Assembly (NCBI RefSeq): GCF_014656435.1
Contig: NZ_BNCK01000009.1
Span: 62,001 to 126,000 of the forward strand
Length of the DNA stretch: 64,000 nucleotides
Direction: 5' to 3'
From: Thalassotalea marina
Lineage (GTDB): Bacteria > Pseudomonadota > Gammaproteobacteria > Enterobacterales > Alteromonadaceae
Shown here: piece by piece, positions 57,046-64,000 of the stretch
How positions within the stretch are numbered: the stretch's first letter is position 1
Layout of the letters: the number at the start of each line of letters is the position of its first letter
Notes under the pieces: generated by a model
The model's database searches: none
What the model was told of the DNA's origin: nothing
What the model saw: the letters and a program-made list of their open reading frames with translations, nothing else
Made by a program: the position numbers and the translations under genes

Positions 57046-57773
57046 TATTGCATGCTCCTTAAAGCAATAGAGCGCCATATAAAATTAGGTAAAATGGCGA
57101 AGGTTTTGAGTAGCATAGTCAGTCGCTTAGGAAAATGAATGTAGTCCTTTTCTGCTGCTATACCTTTATAAATACGTTTAGCTGCCTCTTCAGCTGATAA
57201 TAAAAATGGCATATCAAAATCATTTTTATCGGTCAGTGGCGTTTTGATAAATCCGGGATGAATAAGTGAAACGTTGATTTGTTGTTTTACTAAATCTAAA
57301 CGTAAGCTATTTGCTAAATAATCAACACCCGCTTTTGATGCGCCATAAGCTTCTGAACGAGTAAAAGGTAAGATAGACGCTGACGAGCTAACAAAAGCAA
57401 TTCGCCCTCCTTTAGGGATTTTTGATAGAAAATGCTCAAGCATTATTCCCATTGATATTAAGTTGGTGTTGATGACTTGTGCAAAACGGTCACTATCAAA
57501 CTTCATTACATCATCAATGTACTGACAGTCTCCCGCATTGAGAATAAGTAAGTCAATTTTGCTGATTTGTGCAGCAGCTTGTTTAACTTGTTCACCTTTC
57601 GTGATATCAAAGGCTAAGCAGCGAGCATTTTTTTTAAATGACGCAAGTTTGTCGAGCTTTTCTCGATTTCTGCCACACGCGATAACCTGATAACCTAAGC
57701 CAGCATAATGGTAGAAAAGCGCTTCACCTATGCCTGAAGTCGCTCCAGTAATTAGCACCGTTTTATCTTTCAT
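57045..57773 (-). CDS. short-chain dehydrogenase/reductase
   Basis: 242 residues. Cofactor-binding TGATSGIGEALFYHYAG, then LILNAGDCQYID, the catalytic Ser in FVSSSASILPF and the Tyr/Lys pair in YGASKAGVDYLA. A typical classical SDR of uncertain substrate. It overlaps the NTF2-like gene upstream and the FAD oxidoreductase downstream by one base each (TAATG), so it is tightly coupled to both. Confidence 0.9.
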   Translation of the reverse strand: MKDKTVLITGATSGIGEALFYHYAGLGYQVIACGRNREKLDKLASFKKNARCLAFDITKGEQVKQAAAQISKIDLLILNAGDCQYIDDVMKFDSDRFAQVINTNLISMGIMLEHFLSKIPKGGRIAFVSSSASILPFTRSEAYGASKAGVDYLANSLRLDLVKQQINVSLIHPGFIKTPLTDKNDFDMPFLLSAEEAAKRIYKGIAAEKDYIHFPKRLTMLLKTFAILPNFIWRSIALRSMQ

Positions 57774-58252
57774 TAGTTAGCCGCTCTTTGTTTTATCCAG
57801 TGAATAAAGCGACCAAGAACTGGTACATGTTCATACAACATAGCACCAAGATCAATGTAGTCTCGGTGATAAGAAACTTTGTCATCGCTACCTTTAATAT
57901 GAGAATGACCTTCAACAATAACTGGCTTACCACCATTTAATTTAGGGTGTTGATAAGTCATTTGCCAATAAATAGCGGCTTGCTCACCTTGTAATAAAAC
58001 ATTGGTGATGTTGAAGCAACAGGATTCAAGGTTGGTATAAAGCTGCTGGAAATACTGATGTAGCTGGGTTAGCCCGTTAATACAATGCATAGGGTCTTCA
58101 AAGTGTATGTCTTGGTGATAAATGTCATCAAGTAAATGTAAATTGTCAGTAGACAACAGATGATAGTTATTGATAAAAGCTTTGAGCCATAGCGGTTCAT
58201 TACCCTTATTAACTGCTAATTCTGCTGTAATTTTTTGACCAACACTGTTCAT
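57773..58252 (-). CDS. NTF2/SnoaL-like protein
   Basis: 159 residues. LLDDIYHQDIHFEDPMHCIN and the later WQMTYQHPKLNGGKPVIVEG and HIKGSDDKVSYHRDYIDLGA give the NTF2-like fold. The conserved HRDYID suggests a small-ligand site. Such genes commonly precede the SDR in RpoE-ChrR operons. AGGAAA lies before the ATG. The role is unknown; it may be an isomerase or binding protein for a lipid intermediate. Confidence 0.8.
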   Translation of the reverse strand: MNSVGQKITAELAVNKGNEPLWLKAFINNYHLLSTDNLHLLDDIYHQDIHFEDPMHCINGLTQLHQYFQQLYTNLESCCFNITNVLLQGEQAAIYWQMTYQHPKLNGGKPVIVEGHSHIKGSDDKVSYHRDYIDLGAMLYEHVPVLGRFIHWIKQRAAN

Positions 58253-58321
58253 TACTTTTCCTAAACAAACACTTTAATACAATAGGTTGACGCTATATTT
58301 CGCAGTGCAAACCTTTGTCCA

Positions 58322-59698
58322 TTACACTTTGTAAAAGGCTAATGCATTTTCTCGTGCAGCCTTATGGTCTACTAATGCTGGCCAGTACACGCTACTGTTA
58401 ATTTCCTTTAAATACTTATGTGGAAAATGTATGTGTTTATCAGGCACATTAGCCAACTCTGGTAAATATTTACGAATGAAATCCCCTGATGGATCAAAAC
58501 GTTCACTTTGTCTTATCGGGTTAAACACACGAAAATAGGGTTGAGCATCACAACCAGTACTTGCTGCCCATTGCCAACCGCCATTGTTAGCCGCTAAGTC
58601 GCCATCAATCAGTTGCTTCATAAAATACTGCTCGCCCCAGCGCCAATCGATTAGCAGGTGCTTTGTTAAAAAGCTAGCAACCACCATTCGCAAACGGTTA
58701 TGCATCCACCCCGTTTGATTTAACTGGCGCATGGCCGCATCGACAAATGGATAGCCAGTTTTCCCCTGACACCAAGCATCAAACCACACCTGCTTGTTTG
58801 GCCAATCCATTTGCTGGTATTTGTCGTTGTAACTCTTATGCGTGCAAAGATCTTGTCTGAAATGCATTAAGTGGCGATAAAAGTCACGCCATATCAGCTC
58901 ATTCAACCAAGAAAACTCAGCACTATCAGTTGCAGTCAGTAAATCAGGACAACGCTGTAACAGTTGTCTCAAAACATACCGTGAGCTAAGTGCGCCAATG
59001 GCTAAATAAGGCGATAAACCCGAAGTACCTTTGATCGCTGGGAAGTCTCGTTGTTCATGATAATCTTCAAGCTTGTCACGTAAAAATGTTGGAATAACCG
59101 ATTGTTCAACATCTGTGACCAGTGGCCATTTGACAGAACTTTCATCGCCTGTCAACAAAGCAATATCATTTACCTTTGTTTGTTCAACTTGATTAAAAGC
59201 ATTGTCTGCTAGCGTCAGGCCATGCATTCGCATGTAGCTTAACCACGCCTTTTTAAACGCGGTGAACACTTTATACATGTCGCCAGACTGCGTTAATACT
59301 GCACCTTTAGGTACTATCACGTCAGACTCAAATAAATGGAGTTTAATGCCGGCGTCCATGATTTTTTGATCACGTTGACGCTCGTTAATCTCAAGCTCAC
59401 TACTAGCAACTACTTCATGGCCCTGCTGCTGGCAGCGCTTTATCAAATAACTTGTTTGTTCTTTAATATCAGCAACTTCTACTACTTCTAAATTAATGCC
59501 TAAAGTCGTTAACTGTGATTTAAGTAGGCGAATATGCCGTTTGATAAAGTCTATTTTTATTGCTGACCAATGATAATTTTTCCATTGCTCAGGCATAAGA
59601 AACACAATGGCTTTGTCGTCGGCGTGTTTATGTTGGATAAAATAAGAAAGTGCGGGATTATCACGAACTCGTAAATCCCCTCTAAACCATAATAACAA
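58322..59698 (-). CDS. phrB: deoxyribodipyrimidine photolyase
   Basis: 458 residues, TTG start with AAGGAATCACA upstream. N-terminal alpha/beta domain for the antenna chromophore (LLWFRGDLRVRDNPALSYF). Helical FAD domain with SPYLAIGALSSRYV, the catalytic region NELIWRDFYRHLMHF, and the FAD-site segments DAAMRQLNQTGWMHNRLRMV and STGCDAQPYFRVFNP. It uses light to split cyclobutane pyrimidine dimers. Its place in the RpoE-ChrR operon joins DNA repair to the light-induced singlet-oxygen response. Confidence 0.95.
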   Translation of the reverse strand: MLLWFRGDLRVRDNPALSYFIQHKHADDKAIVFLMPEQWKNYHWSAIKIDFIKRHIRLLKSQLTTLGINLEVVEVADIKEQTSYLIKRCQQQGHEVVASSELEINERQRDQKIMDAGIKLHLFESDVIVPKGAVLTQSGDMYKVFTAFKKAWLSYMRMHGLTLADNAFNQVEQTKVNDIALLTGDESSVKWPLVTDVEQSVIPTFLRDKLEDYHEQRDFPAIKGTSGLSPYLAIGALSSRYVLRQLLQRCPDLLTATDSAEFSWLNELIWRDFYRHLMHFRQDLCTHKSYNDKYQQMDWPNKQVWFDAWCQGKTGYPFVDAAMRQLNQTGWMHNRLRMVVASFLTKHLLIDWRWGEQYFMKQLIDGDLAANNGGWQWAASTGCDAQPYFRVFNPIRQSERFDPSGDFIRKYLPELANVPDKHIHFPHKYLKEINSSVYWPALVDHKAARENALAFYKV

Positions 59699-59730
59699 TG
59701 TGATTCCTTATATCTTGCGATATTTTGTTT

Positions 59731-59751
59731 AGCCCACCCAAAGCGTGGGCT
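59731..59751 (-). terminator. hairpin between the YbgA-like and photolyase genes
   Basis: AGCCCAC (59731-59737) and GTGGGCT (59745-59751) form a perfect 7-bp stem 36 bases past the YbgA-like stop. No T run follows. It may act as a partial terminator within the operon, lowering expression of the distal genes. Confidence 0.4.
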
Positions 59752-59787
59752 TAGCAATTCCTGTTAATGAAGTGTAGTAGCGCTAAG

Positions 59788-60744
59788 TTAATAACCATAG
59801 CGCAATCTTAACTCATCTGGATAGGGATTAAGATAAAACTGTTCTGCTAGATACTCTTTGGGATGAACCATTAAATAATGTCTGATCAGTGTCAAAGGTA
59901 CCATTAATGGCACTAGACCTTTTCGATATGATTCAATTTGCTCACATAGCTCAGATCTTTCCAGCTTAGAAAGGTGTTTAGAAAAGTAACCTTGAATATG
60001 TGACAGTGTATTTGCGTGTTTTTTGCGAGTTGCTTTAATGGTTAACGCTGACATTAATCCCGAAATATACTGCTCAGCCATATCATTCAAAGTTAGATCG
60101 GCTCTGGCTAATAATCTTCCCAGATCTTTATAGGCGATCAAGTCATGACTCATCACAGTATATTTGTAACGACTGTGAAAGGTCATCAGTTTATGTTTGG
60201 TCAAACCACTGTCCACCAAGGCTTGCCACTGACGATACGCATAAACTCGTGCGACAAAATTTTCTCGAATAATAGGGTCGTTTAACCGGCCATTTTCTTC
60301 ACATGGAAGTAAAGGATTTGCTTTCATGATTTCTTTGGCAAAAGCGCCAACACCATCAGACTTTAAACTGTTACCTTCTTCAGAATACACTTTAACGCGT
60401 TCCATGCCACAACTAGGGCTTTTAGCACAAAAAATGTAACCACTAAATGACTGAGCCACCTTGGCCACTTTTTTACCATATTCAGCTAGTGCGTCAGTCA
60501 CGTCACCTGAGCCATCAGGGCGAGCTACACGTATGACGTCTTCCTTTTTAATTAAACGAATAGTTGGCCTTGGAATAGGTAAACCGATAGCAACTTCAGG
60601 GCAAAATGCTTTAAAAGTAACATGTTGCCCTAACTCATTCATACAAAAGTTAGACGGTTTATTACTGGCGTCAAATCTTACTTTTTCACCAACTAAACAG
60701 GCACTTATGCCAATGACTACATCTGATTTGTCGAACTGCTGCAT
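59788..60744 (-). CDS. DUF523-DUF1722 protein (YbgA-like)
   Basis: 318 residues. N-terminal DUF523 (about 9-155) with GISACLVGEKVRFDASNK and CAKSPSCGMERVKVY, whose cysteines suggest a redox or desulfidase role. C-terminal DUF1722 (about 190-310; KHKLMTFHSRYKYTVMSHD) matches YbgA. AGGAG lies upstream of the ATG. In E. coli ybgA is next to phrB; the same adjacency is kept here within a stress operon. A tRNA-related or thiol function has been suggested for the family, not proven. Confidence 0.88.
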   Translation of the reverse strand: MQQFDKSDVVIGISACLVGEKVRFDASNKPSNFCMNELGQHVTFKAFCPEVAIGLPIPRPTIRLIKKEDVIRVARPDGSGDVTDALAEYGKKVAKVAQSFSGYIFCAKSPSCGMERVKVYSEEGNSLKSDGVGAFAKEIMKANPLLPCEENGRLNDPIIRENFVARVYAYRQWQALVDSGLTKHKLMTFHSRYKYTVMSHDLIAYKDLGRLLARADLTLNDMAEQYISGLMSALTIKATRKKHANTLSHIQGYFSKHLSKLERSELCEQIESYRKGLVPLMVPLTLIRHYLMVHPKEYLAEQFYLNPYPDELRLRYGY

Positions 60745-60753
60745 TATCGACTC

Positions 60754-61431
60754 CTAATAAATTAACGAACCAAACGGATTTAATAACTTATTGAAACCTT
60801 TCGTAAAGTGTAGTGCATCATTAGCGACAGTAAAGCATAAACAACCGTTTTCTGACACTGGTGAATGGTCATGGTTTTGGTCAAGCAAAATGAAGTCACC
60901 TACATGATATTCGCCCATGTCATCACTGAAACTACCTTCTAATAGCAAGGTGAGTTCGTACCCATGATGTGTATGTTGAGGTACAGACCCCCCCGGATCA
61001 ATATGCAATAAACTTGAGTGAATTTCACCTTCACCTAAATTGATACGTGAGCGAGCTAATTTACCCAAATTCATAGGGCTTGCAAACTCCATATGTTGCA
61101 ATTGCTTAGGCAATTTATATTCTTTGCCCTTTAAGGTAACAAACTTAGCCTGGCTTGGTGTAACACTAGCAAGGTCATCGGTCTGAGTGATTTCTTCAAA
61201 CATGCGATCGAAGTCGATATCACTGATATCGTCACTTTCATCTACAACAAATTGATGCAGAAACGCTTGCTCAAAACTGTTTTCCGCTGCTTGCTCTGTT
61301 AAATTAGCAATGTTTGCCTGACACGCTGGGCACATATCGGCATGAATCGCGACACCAGCCGACAACGACGCAGGAAGTTCGCCATTGACGAATGCTTGTA
61401 AAAGTTCTTGTGAAGGATGATGTTTAATCAT
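60754..61431 (-). CDS. chrR: ChrR-type anti-sigma factor
   Basis: 225 residues. The N-terminal zinc anti-sigma domain has His5, His30, Cys34 and Cys37 (IHADMCPACQANI), aligned one residue off the ChrR ligands known from Rhodobacter. The C-terminal cupin has GGSVPQHTHHGYELTLLLEG and LLDQNHDHSPVSENG, a metal-binding set needed for singlet-oxygen response. A very strong ribosome site (AGGAGG) precedes it. It overlaps rpoE by eight bases, so stoichiometric production with its sigma factor is expected. Confidence 0.95.
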   Translation of the reverse strand: MIKHHPSQELLQAFVNGELPASLSAGVAIHADMCPACQANIANLTEQAAENSFEQAFLHQFVVDESDDISDIDFDRMFEEITQTDDLASVTPSQAKFVTLKGKEYKLPKQLQHMEFASPMNLGKLARSRINLGEGEIHSSLLHIDPGGSVPQHTHHGYELTLLLEGSFSDDMGEYHVGDFILLDQNHDHSPVSENGCLCFTVANDALHFTKGFNKLLNPFGSLIY

Positions 61432-62050
61432 GTTTGCCTCCTAACTGCGCTCTTAGTTTTGCTAAGGCTAGGCGTAATCTAGATTTTATGGTGCCTAAGG
61501 GTAGGTTTAAATGCTTCGCCAATTGTTCTTGCGACATTTCCATAAAATAAAACCCTTTCACCACTTGCTGTTGGTTTTCCGGTAATTCGTCAATGCAAGA
61601 TAAAATCTTGTCCTTTTCTAAGTGATCAGAAAAGGTATCTTCTTCTGCAACAACACTTTCAGCTATTGGCCAAAAATCGTCACTTAACGTATCTTCTCTG
61701 TTAGATTGCACTTTACGTAACATATCAAAGGTTACGTTTCTCATTACCGTGTAAACCCAAGTTGTAGCTGCACCTTTGGCGTTATCAAACAAATGCGCTT
61801 TTCGCCAAACATTCGACATGGTTTCTTGAACCACTTCACTTGCCTGTGCTTCTTGATTAAATTTGCTTTGCGCAATCCGCAAAATTTTGGGTGCAAAAAA
61901 CTTGAACAAACAAGCAAATGCTTGTCTATCTCTCTGTTCAGCTACTGCAATTAACCATTGACTTAGCTGGCGATGATCTACTTGCTCCTTCATACCCTTA
62001 GATGTTACACCAGAGGGTTTGGTTGGCAAGTTCATTTGCGCTTGTACCAT
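61424..62050 (-). CDS. rpoE: ECF sigma factor RpoE (ECF11 type)
   Basis: 208 residues. Region 2 (about 30-100: RQAFACLFKFFAPKILRIAQ, NVWRKAHLFD, AATTWVYTVMRNVTFDML) and region 4 (about 145-200: LPENQQQVVKGFYFMEMSQE, LNLPLGTIKSRLRLALAKLR) are intact. The partner is the ChrR gene that overlaps its end. ECF11 sigma factors in Rhodobacter respond to singlet oxygen. A TGATCC-N16-CGTA promoter lies 34-59 bases upstream, fitting autoregulation. Confidence 0.95.
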   Translation of the reverse strand: MVQAQMNLPTKPSGVTSKGMKEQVDHRQLSQWLIAVAEQRDRQAFACLFKFFAPKILRIAQSKFNQEAQASEVVQETMSNVWRKAHLFDNAKGAATTWVYTVMRNVTFDMLRKVQSNREDTLSDDFWPIAESVVAEEDTFSDHLEKDKILSCIDELPENQQQVVKGFYFMEMSQEQLAKHLNLPLGTIKSRLRLALAKLRAQLGGKHD

Positions 62051-62083
62051 TTACGTCTTCCATACCGGGTCTATGTAGATTTT

Positions 62084-62109
62084 TACGTATCAATAAATAG
62101 TCTGGATCA
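62084..62109 (-). promoter_or_regulatory. putative RpoE (ECF11)-dependent promoter of the operon
   Basis: Read on the minus strand: TGATCC (62109-62104), a 16-base spacer, then CGTA (62087-62084). TGATCC is the -35 known for ECF11 sigma factors, and CGTA is a common ECF -10 core. It lies in the 76-base gap just before rpoE and was the only clear match I noticed by eye in front of the operon. Confidence 0.65.
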
Positions 62110-62126
62110 ATCTTTAATAAAAAATT

Positions 62127-62702
62127 TTAGCTTTTAACTTTTAATTGCTCATTTAATACAATCGATTCGACAAATTGTTTAGCCTGCTCATAGCTTTTGG
62201 CATCGGCAAATACTGACTTGGCAGCTAACTTAACTGGCAATAATTCAAGCCAACGGGATACTACCCAATTTGCTTTATCTTCAAACTTAGCTTGATACAT
62301 TGCATTTAAAGGCTCGTTCTGTTCAAACACTTCAAGCAAAGAAGATGCTAGCTTTTCTGTAGTATCATCATGTTCATTTATCGGCCAATGGTTAATTGTG
62401 CTCACGTCGGCGTGACGCAGCTTGTCTTCATCTACCGTGATATTTGCAAGTTTTACAAGTGCCTTACACTTTACATCAATCAGCAATAAGCCGTCTTGGT
62501 CTTGATCAAAGTTGATAATTTCAACCCAACTTGCCCAGTTTTTTTCAAATAACTTATTTTTTTGATCATTAAGTAACACCACAAAACCTTGATTTTGGGT
62601 GGCCATACGCACCATTTTTAAGTACCTAGGCTCGAAAATTCTCAACCGAGTAACACCGTCAGGCAGTAAAAATATTGGCAATGGAAATACGGGTAAATTC
62701 AT
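62127..62702 (-). CDS. LON-substrate-binding-domain protein
   Basis: 191 residues. The N-terminus LPVFPLPIFLLPDGVTRLRI and RIFEPRYLKMVRMATQNQG are typical of the LON N-terminal (PUA-like) domain, standing alone without ATPase or protease parts. Such small proteins probably bind unfolded or specific substrates. It lies just upstream of rpoE on the same strand, with the ECF promoter in between, so it may be transcribed separately. Confidence 0.85.
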   Translation of the reverse strand: MNLPVFPLPIFLLPDGVTRLRIFEPRYLKMVRMATQNQGFVVLLNDQKNKLFEKNWASWVEIINFDQDQDGLLLIDVKCKALVKLANITVDEDKLRHADVSTINHWPINEHDDTTEKLASSLLEVFEQNEPLNAMYQAKFEDKANWVVSRWLELLPVKLAAKSVFADAKSYEQAKQFVESIVLNEQLKVKS

Positions 62703-62761
62703 AAAAACTCATCGTAACTAACTTACCACTAGATACGATACGTTAAGAAAAATTGATCACA

Positions 62762-62787
62762 AAAAAAGGCTCCTTTTTAGGGGAGCC
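62762..62787 (-). terminator. intrinsic terminator of the fasciclin gene
   Basis: GGCTCC (62768-62773) and GGAGCC (62782-62787) form a 6-bp GC-rich stem, followed on the minus strand by a run of seven T residues (62767-62761). Confidence 0.8.
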
Positions 62788-62852
62788 CAAAGTGAGTTTA
62801 GTTGATACTAAATTCGTTAGTTTTCTTCGTTTGCCTTATTTGAATAGTTTGA

Positions 62853-64000
62853 CTAGTTCGCTGATGTCGTAACAACAGTATCAATCACATGAATTACGCC
62901 GTTCGTTGTGTGGATATCAGTAGAGGTAACGTTGGCTCCCTGAATCTGTAGGCTAACTTGTGGTAATTTTACTTTCCACCACATGTCGTTAAAGCCATCT
63001 CCTTTCATTTCGCCAGCGGCATTATCATTGATATAGAAATACAGAGGTCGTCCGTTATAGGCAGCTTGCATGGAATTATCGTCTCTGGTGATTAGGCTTA
63101 GTCCAGGTATATTTTCCACTGCATTGTCAGTCACTAATACAGGTGGCCAGTTAGTTGTACAAGCATCATTACAAGTACTGCCCTCTGCGCCCAAATCACC
63201 GTCATACACATACAAGGTATAGCCAGCATTAGCACTATTCATGCCGCCAACTAACATACCATTTTGTGAATCATAGGCCACTTCGTCGTCTGCGCTGTTA
63301 GTGGTTTGACTAAAGTTAATCAAATTTACATTAAGCTTATCACCTCCGACAGTATCAACCATCTTACCATTTGCTGCATATGCACCAACAGAGTTAACTT
63401 GAACAGACAACACATGTTTCAGAAGTACGCTGGTCAGCGCTTCGTTGTCAGCCAATAAGGCGTTTAAGGTATCCGTTGGAATTTTATTAAAGGCAGCATT
63501 GGTTGGAGCAAAAACGGTAAAATTAGCATTTTCATCTGACAAAGTATCAACTAAATCGGCTGCTTCTAATGCGCTAACTAACGTTGAAAACTCGGGTAAG
63601 GATGAAGCGAGCTCAGCAATATTCATCGTTGCACCTGTATTAACGGCAGGAGGTAAAATCACCTGATCTACCACATGGATAACTCCATTGTCTGCCATCA
63701 CATCAGTAGCGGAAATTACAGACGCATTTGCGTATAAAGTCCCGCTGGTGACTGAAAGTGCTAGCTCAGAACCATTTGCCGTAGTCACCGTATTTTGTTC
63801 AGAATTAGCCACTGCAATTGCAGCATCTGACAACACTTTAGCGTCAGCAATAACATGATAGCTGAGCACACTGGCTAGTTGCTCTGGGTTTGCCAGTAAA
63901 CCAGAAAGTAAATCTGCGTCTAATTGGGCAAAAGCCGCATCGGTAGGTGCAAATACCGTAAATGATTTAGAAGTATCGGCAAGTAAGGAATCTAATCCCG
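62853..64000 (-). CDS. fasciclin-domain protein with inserted secreted-repeat domain (5' end outside window)
   Basis: The frame is open from 62853 to the window edge (382 codons). It contains the end of one FAS1 domain (FTVFAPTDAAFAQLDADLL ... NGVIHVVDQVILPP) and a second FAS1 (FTVFAPTNAAFNKIPTDTL ... NGVIHVIDTVV). Between the two halves of the second is a secreted-repeat (lipoprotein_15) unit with LYVYDGDLGAEGSTCNDACT, TNWPPVLV, RPLYFYINDNAAGEMKGDG and WWKVKLP. FAS1 proteins are extracellular or surface adhesion modules. The signal peptide lies outside the window. Confidence 0.85.
   Translation of the reverse strand, partial: GLDSLLADTSKSFTVFAPTDAAFAQLDADLLSGLLANPEQLASVLSYHVIADAKVLSDAAIAVANSEQNTVTTANGSELALSVTSGTLYANASVISATDVMADNGVIHVVDQVILPPAVNTGATMNIAELASSLPEFSTLVSALEAADLVDTLSDENANFTVFAPTNAAFNKIPTDTLNALLADNEALTSVLLKHVLSVQVNSVGAYAANGKMVDTVGGDKLNVNLINFSQTTNSADDEVAYDSQNGMLVGGMNSANAGYTLYVYDGDLGAEGSTCNDACTTNWPPVLVTDNAVENIPGLSLITRDDNSMQAAYNGRPLYFYINDNAAGEMKGDGFNDMWWKVKLPQVSLQIQGANVTSTDIHTTNGVIHVIDTVVTTSAN

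Overview
The window is a 64-kb chromosomal segment of a low-GC marine gammaproteobacterium. The best fit is Alteromonadales near Colwelliaceae (Colwellia/Thalassotalea-like). This is inferred from AT-rich sequence, the hisGDCBHAFI order with a His-codon attenuator, the recR-htpG-adk neighbourhood, the comEC-msbA-lpxK-ycaR-kdsB order, and many cyclic-di-GMP, GST and LysR genes. No rRNA, tRNA, CRISPR array, prophage or complete insertion sequence is visible. Genus assignment is an inference.

Layout. 1-2.3 kb: 5' part of a DinG/YoaA-type helicase and two poorly characterised genes. 2.4-9.9 kb: a complete histidine operon with its leader peptide, attenuator and eight genes, several overlapping. 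10-13 kb: small conserved genes (DUF6559-like, ElaA, MAPEG) and a prohibitin-like SPFH protein. 13.2-19.2 kb, minus strand: adk, htpG and recR in the usual enterobacterial order, but interrupted by a heavy-metal permease, a helical-repeat protein and pseudoazurin. 19.3-28.1 kb: an MFS transporter, a hybrid sensor kinase with a periplasmic NMT1-type binding domain, peptide deformylase, and a glgX-malQ pair for alpha-glucan breakdown. 28.4-32.7 kb: a minus-strand detoxification-type cluster (two GSTs, DinB, tautomerase, NTF2-like, DoxX and a newly noticed 42-codon membrane peptide) divergent from a LysR gene. 32.9-47 kb: EAL and GGDEF signalling proteins, a MarR/AhpD-like pair with a visible operator, an aromatic amino acid permease, a cold-shock protein with a long leader, a LysR/FAD-monooxygenase pair, a lipoprotein, aldo/keto reductase, a UbiA prenyltransferase, Lgt and RNase H. 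47-53.7 kb: the lipid A export/Kdo operon with comEC, and a divergent DUF2062 gene. 53.7-62.1 kb: a nine-gene minus-strand operon headed by an RpoE(ECF11)-ChrR pair and running through YbgA-like, photolyase, NTF2-like, SDR, FAD oxidoreductase, DUF1365 and Cfa-like genes. 62.1-64 kb: a LON-domain protein and the 3' part of a fasciclin-domain gene.

The most interesting points are three. First, two 199-bp, about 94% identical foldback (MITE-like) elements lie at 28253-28451 and 41549-41747, each just beyond the stop of a minus-strand gene. Second, the RpoE-ChrR operon has a clear TGATCC-N16-CGTA promoter and carries a whole light/singlet-oxygen and lipid-modification programme. Third, several small-scale oddities stand out: a MarR gene with no canonical start codon, an unannotated 42-residue membrane peptide whose stop sits inside a hairpin, a 15-bp inverted repeat in the adk leader, and a fasciclin domain split by an inserted secreted-repeat domain.
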